Source: Alphaproteobacteria bacterium HGW-Alphaproteobacteria-3 (lineage in GTDB: Bacteria > Pseudomonadota > Alphaproteobacteria > Parvibaculales > Parvibaculaceae). From it: a DNA stretch of 64,000 nucleotides. A program made the translations under genes and the position numbers. Location: positions 16,503 to 80,502 of the forward strand of contig PHEF01000015.1 of the NCBI GenBank assembly GCA_002842875.1, read 5' to 3'. Positions 60,273 through 64,000 of this stretch are shown in pieces. The notes below the pieces were generated by a model. It saw only the letters and a program-made list of their open reading frames with translations, made no database searches and was not told where the DNA came from. Every line of letters begins with the position of its first letter. Position 1 is the stretch's first letter.

Positions 60273-60713
60273 ATGACGAGCGGCGACGTGTATCGCGGTT
60301 CCTGCCTGTGCGGAAACATCCGCTTCGAGATCGCGGGGAAGCTCGGGCCTTTCGGCTTCTGCCACTGCACGACCTGCCGGAAGGCGAGCGGCACGGCCTT
60401 TACGGCAAATTCCTCCGTGCAGAGAGCGAATGTTCGATTTCTTTCCGGCGAGGAGACGATAAGGCGCTTCTCATCGAGCCCCGGCAAATATCGCTGCTTC
60501 TGTCCGAATTGCGGCTCGCCGATCTACAAGGAGGCGGACGACACGCCCGGCATCATCCGCATCCGGCTCGGCATTCTCGACACGCCCGTGGGCGCGAAGC
60601 CGCTGGCGCATGCCTTCTGGGGCGAGAAGGCCGACTGGTACGACGATCCGGGCGGCATGCCGGTTTATGAGGCATGGGCGCCGGTGCTGAAGGGGAAGGC
60701 GAAGGAAGAATAA
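60273..60713 (+). CDS. GFA/CENP-V family zinc-binding protein
   Basis: 146 residues of the Gfa-like fold. Zinc sites are seen as GSCLCGNIRFE, CHCTTCRKASG and CPNCGSPIY, the seven-cysteine pattern. Originally named for glutathione-dependent formaldehyde activation, but most members have unknown activity and no formaldehyde pathway genes are close. GAAAGGA precedes the ATG. Confidence 0.9.
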   Translation: MTSGDVYRGSCLCGNIRFEIAGKLGPFGFCHCTTCRKASGTAFTANSSVQRANVRFLSGEETIRRFSSSPGKYRCFCPNCGSPIYKEADDTPGIIRIRLGILDTPVGAKPLAHAFWGEKADWYDDPGGMPVYEAWAPVLKGKAKEE

Positions 60714-60740
60714 GGCACGCAGAGGCCTTCAAAATAAACC

Positions 60741-60867
60741 CGTCATGCCCGGGCTTGACCCGGGCATCCAGAGCCAAGCTCTGGAACAGATATTTTTGCG
60801 AAGAGGGACGCCGCTTCGCGGCTACTGGATTGCCGGGTCACGGACTACGTCCGGCCCGGCAATGACA
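60741..60867. repeat. Palindromic GTCATGCC intergenic repeat
   Basis: Starts cgtcatgcccgggcttgacc with an inner inverted pair (cccgggc..gcccggg around 60746-60765) and ends ccggcccggcaatgaca (to 60867), inverse to the start. A further pair, gctct/agagc-like (60769-60784), lies within. It sits between convergent genes (GFA ends 60713, TetR ends 60883) and could terminate both. Same broad class as the repeats at 1021 and 6737. Confidence 0.75.
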
Positions 60868-60882
60868 AAATTGTGGTGGAGC

Positions 60883-61572
60883 TCAGCCCTTCGAGACCGC
60901 CCGGAGCGCGGCGAGGGTTTCGGGCGAGACCGGGGCTGTCAGCGCGCCCGCAAGCGCATCGAACAGGCTTTCGACGAAGAAGCGGCGCGCGGGCTCGTTG
61001 GTCATCGCGTCGGGACGGCGCGTCCAGAGCGCGAGCGAGGTCAGCACCATTTCGATCATCAGGCGCTGGCGCTGCACGGCGACTTCGGGCACGAGATCGC
61101 CCAGCGCCGCGACGATGAGCGCGTTGGCGCGGGAGATACCCTCGAAACCGCTTTTGAGCGCCACCGTCGGCAGGTCGAAATCGGGATCGTTCAGCACCTG
61201 GGCGGCGAAGCGGACGAAGCGGACGCCCTCCTCCGTGTCGAGGAGTCCGGTCAAGGGCTCGAAGGTGGCGCGGATGACCGCCTTGAGGTCGTGCGTGAGG
61301 CCCGCCGCGATCAGCGCCTCGACGCGGGCGGCGCGCACGCGGTCCACGGCGCCGACGCGGGCGTTCAGGATCGCGTCGACAAGACCGGTCTTGGACCCGA
61401 AGTGATAATGCAACGCGGACTCGTTGCGCTGGCCGGCGGCGGCGTTGATCTCCTTCAGCGTGACGGCATGAAGCCCGCGCTCGCCGAACAGCCGCTCGGC
61501 CGCCTGCATCAGGCGCAGACGCGTGCCGCCGCGCTTGCCGGTCATTCTTTCGGGTGCCTCAAGCTCGCTCAT
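60883..61572 (-). CDS. TetR family transcriptional regulator
   Basis: 229 residues from ATG 61572 (MSELEAPERM). HTH: LMQAAERLFGERGLHAVTLKEINAAAGQRNESALHYHFGSKTGL, the form with NESALHYHF seen in regulators of fatty acid and xenobiotic genes. The C-terminal domain is the WHG-like or TetR_C type. No obvious divergent target: upstream is the orphan AAA+ gene on the same strand. Confidence 0.88.
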   Translation of the reverse strand: MSELEAPERMTGKRGGTRLRLMQAAERLFGERGLHAVTLKEINAAAGQRNESALHYHFGSKTGLVDAILNARVGAVDRVRAARVEALIAAGLTHDLKAVIRATFEPLTGLLDTEEGVRFVRFAAQVLNDPDFDLPTVALKSGFEGISRANALIVAALGDLVPEVAVQRQRLMIEMVLTSLALWTRRPDAMTNEPARRFFVESLFDALAGALTAPVSPETLAALRAVSKG

Positions 61573-61632
61573 ACCGCCAGCGTAATGAAGGGCATTAGGG
61601 GAGGCAAGGGGGATGGGCAAGGAAGACAGTGG

Positions 61633-62808
61633 CTAGCCAATGTCAATATACGTTCTCGTCAGAAAGTCCTCAAACATCGGCACGGTAAAGGCAATATCAC
61701 CGTGAGCGGGACTATAGATCATGCCTTTATTGATGATCTGCGCCCTACGCGGACCGAGACTTTGAACACTCTCACCAAGCAACTCCGCGACGTCCGACGA
61801 TCTATAGGGTCCGGTCCCCAAACGAGCCATAGCGATCACGTATTCCCGTTCCTTTGGGGTCAATCGATCAAAACGAACTCGAAAAAAGCCTTCGTCAAGC
61901 CTGCGAACCGCCGCTGTAGATGCGTGCTCAACATCGTCGGAATTTATCGGCGAAGCTTCGGCAGCATTCCAAGCCTGATACCCCCACTCCTGAAGAAAGT
62001 ACGGATAACCCTGAGTGCGATGAACTATGAATTGAAGCGCTTCGTCAGTAATAGACTCTCCCTCATCCGCAATCGGTTGCCGAATAGCGGCGCTAGCCGC
62101 TTCACGATCCAGAGGTCCAACTGGAGGATAGCTAAACAACCTCTCAGCATAGGATTTGGCATCCCCTGACAAGGCAGCCACTTGCGGCAAGCCAGCACCA
62201 AAAAACATTACAGGCAAGTTCTTTTGATTTACGCGGTGCACAGCCACTATTAGCGCCGCCAATTCATCTTCCGAGAGGTACTGGACCTCATCGATCAAAA
62301 GTGTCCAAGCTTTCCCGGCTGATTTTGCAGCCTCTCCGACCCGCACAAATAAATCACTCAGGTCATACTCGAGATTTCCGCTATCCGCGACGCCGGGTTC
62401 AGGGTCAACCGAAATCGATATGTCCCCAACCGAGACATTGAACACGCTGGCGAACGCTCTAAGGCTGCGCATTGCGCTATGTGCGGCAGCCCTAGCGCTC
62501 TCGATCATTGAGAGACGCCGTAGCACTTGATGAATTTTCGGGTAGAGCAAATCGGCGAGAGACTTATTTTCCGGCGCCTCAATGAAAGCCGTGAGATGGC
62601 CGTGCTGCTCTGCCAATTGCTCGATCTTGTTCAGCAACACAGTCTTGCCGGTTCCCCGCAAGCCCAAAAGAATTTGGGATTTATCATGTCTGCCCAAAAG
62701 CACACGTTGAAGAGCGGTGTCGGCGTCCTTGATAATTTCATCTCGACCGGCCAATTCAGGCGGCTGGGAACCTGCTCCAGGTGCAAATGGGTTTCGTACG
62801 GGATCCAT
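61633..62808 (-). CDS. Orphan AAA+ ATPase (Cdc6/Orc-like fold)
   Basis: 391 residues. Walker A is LGLRGTGKTVLL near 47-58, Walker B LLIDEVQYLSE, sensor motif MFFGAGLPQ, and a later TPKEREYVIAMARLG...VAELLGESVQSL region like a winged helix. This matches STAND/Orc1-Cdc6-like ATPases found singly in genomic islands; some act in defence, but no evidence here. Its GC is clearly below its neighbours (roughly half), with rarer codons, a sign of transfer. An inverted pair ggagtt (62824-62829) / aactcc (62847-62852) lies upstream in a very A/T-rich promoter region. Confidence 0.87.
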   Translation of the reverse strand: MDPVRNPFAPGAGSQPPELAGRDEIIKDADTALQRVLLGRHDKSQILLGLRGTGKTVLLNKIEQLAEQHGHLTAFIEAPENKSLADLLYPKIHQVLRRLSMIESARAAAHSAMRSLRAFASVFNVSVGDISISVDPEPGVADSGNLEYDLSDLFVRVGEAAKSAGKAWTLLIDEVQYLSEDELAALIVAVHRVNQKNLPVMFFGAGLPQVAALSGDAKSYAERLFSYPPVGPLDREAASAAIRQPIADEGESITDEALQFIVHRTQGYPYFLQEWGYQAWNAAEASPINSDDVEHASTAAVRRLDEGFFRVRFDRLTPKEREYVIAMARLGTGPYRSSDVAELLGESVQSLGPRRAQIINKGMIYSPAHGDIAFTVPMFEDFLTRTYIDIG

Positions 62809-62869
62809 GATGAAAGCTTATACGGAGTTTATCGGTGTATAGCAAGAACTCCTTATACTTACATATAAA

Positions 62870-64000
62870 CTAGTATATTTCCGCGTGGTTGCCTGATGGC
62901 CCCAACCTCACCCGCCGCAGCCTCAACGCATTCGCGATGACCGATACCGACGACAGCGACATCGCCGCCGCGGCGAAGACGGGGCTGAGGAGGAGGCCGA
63001 AGGCGGGGTAGAGGAGGCCGGCGGCGATGGGGACGCCGGCCGCGTTGTAGACGAAGGCGAAGAAGAGGTTCTGGCGGATGTTGCGCATGGCGGCGCGGGA
63101 GAGTTCGCGGGCGCGCAGGATGCCGATGAGGTCGCCCTTCACCAGCGTGACGCCCGCGCTTTCCATCGCGACATCGGTGCCCGAGCCCATGGCGATGCCG
63201 ACATCGGCGGCGGCGAGCGCGGGGGCGTCGTTCACGCCGTCGCCCGCCATGGCGACGATGCGGCCTGGAGCGCTTCGGCGCTTGTTTTCTTGATCGGGTC
63301 GGCGACGGCGACGAGGCCGGCGAGTTTCCCGCCGACGGCGACGAAGACGACGGTGGCGCCCTCCCCGCGCAGCGCATCGGCGCGAGGGACGAGCGGCGTC
63401 ACATCCACACCCAGCTCATCGAACAGGGCGCGGTTGCCGAGGGCGACTTGCTTCTTGTTTTCCGGGCCGCCGATGGCGCCCGTGACGCCCTTGCCGGAGG
63501 GAGCGTCGAAATCCTCCGTATCCTGAAGGCGCAAGCCTTCCTGTTTCGCGGCGGCGACGATGGCGGAGGCGAGCGGATGTTCGCTGCCGTTTTCGAGGCT
63601 GGCGGCGAGCGTCAGCAGGTCGTCGCGCGCGGTGCCTTCCACCGGCTCGACAGCGCGCAGCACGGGCTTGCCTTCGGTGATGGTGCCCGTCTTGTCGATG
63701 ACCAGCGTGTCGAGTTTTTCAAAACGCTCCAGCGCCTCGGCGCTACGGATGAGGACGCCGAGACCCGCGCCGCGGCCCGTCGCCACCATGATGGACATGG
63801 GCGTGGCGAGGCCGAGCGCGCAGGGGCAGGCGATGATGAGGACGGAAACGGCGGCGACGAGCGCATGCGCGAAGGCGGGCTCGGGGCCGAAGACCATCCA
63901 GGCGGCGAAGGCGAGGACGGCGACGGCGATGACGGCGGGGACGAAATATGACGCGACCTTGTCGGCGAGGCCCTGGATGGGCGCGCGCGAGCGGCCCGCC
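62870..64000 (-). pseudogene. Copper-type P-ATPase broken by internal deletion (partial)
   Basis: P1B-type heavy-metal ATPase running off the window edge. Frame one (from beyond 64000 to 63232) has CPCALGLATP (Cu+ type), DKTGTITEGKP, and HPLASAIV, ending at [13 protein letters not shown]. Frame two (63250 to 62870) resumes at [23 protein letters not shown] and runs to the last helices ([26 protein letters not shown]). About 50 residues between, including the LTGDN hinge, are missing. About 151 or 154 bases are lost at 63250, so the frame shifts. Without that segment the phosphorylation cycle could not work. Confidence 0.85.

Noticed and set aside
62527..62868. 113-codon plus-strand frame over the AAA+ gene start
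   Set aside because: Antisense to the Walker A region, no ribosome site, no similarity.
1..64000. CRISPR arrays, insertion sequences, prophage or integrase genes
   Set aside because: No regularly spaced repeats, transposase, integrase or phage structural motifs were seen on either strand.

Overview
The window is a high-GC (roughly 63-65 %), densely packed bacterial chromosome segment from an alphaproteobacterium. The case rests on the cell-cycle regulator GcrA, a SAM-II riboswitch in front of metZ, a class I lysyl-tRNA synthetase, the two-domain dCTP deaminase form, and GTCAT-ended palindromic intergenic repeats. Gene content resembles free-living, lipid- and xenobiotic-handling Hyphomicrobiales such as Parvibaculum, but the genus is inference. 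No rRNA, CRISPR array, prophage or insertion sequence was seen. One tRNA gene is present: Gly, anticodon CCC.

Layout. 1-9 kb: a partial repair helicase, MscS channel, quinone oxidoreductase, epoxide-hydrolase-like enzyme, a manganese exporter under a yybP-ykoY riboswitch, an esterase, a TetR regulator and two coupled thioesterases. 9-16 kb: arsC-like gene, pyrD, a DUF952 gene, an S24-type regulator, a TPR protein, lysS and a membrane histidine kinase ending in an Hpt-like domain. 16-31 kb: DinG-type helicase, TerB-like protein, sterol-desaturase-like enzyme coupled to sixA, a membrane-anchored solute-binding protein, a cellulose-synthase-like glycosyltransferase next to a CheY-like protein, an acyl-CoA (probably malonyl-CoA) synthetase, a BCCT transporter and a tandem DsbA-like protein. 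32-46 kb: tRNA-Gly, DUF2804, a cysteine-rich radical SAM protein, an FMN hydroxyacid dehydrogenase, dcd, SAM-II/metZ, a broken apaG, argE, a BLUF photoreceptor, then argD-argF-hslO and a lone ABC-2 permease.

46-55 kb: gcrA converges on a complete phosphate regulon read on the minus strand: phoR, pstS-pstC-pstA-pstB, phoU, phoB. There is a Pho box before pstS and a strong hairpin between pstS and pstC. The Pst complex imports phosphate, PhoU and PhoR relay its status, and PhoB activates the pst promoter.

55-64 kb is more accessory: an SDR, a TetR regulator divergent from a PF10118 metal-dependent hydrolase coupled to a membrane protein resembling styrene-oxide isomerase, a candidate structured small RNA of about 140 nt, a hydrolase, a GFA-type protein, a TetR regulator, a lower-GC orphan AAA+ ATPase, and a copper-type P-ATPase broken by an internal deletion. 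The most unusual signals are that two-gene TetR-controlled cassette, the candidate small RNA, an orphan triple Pho-box array at 56.7 kb, and two genes (apaG and the copper ATPase) with clean internal deletions that also shift frame.
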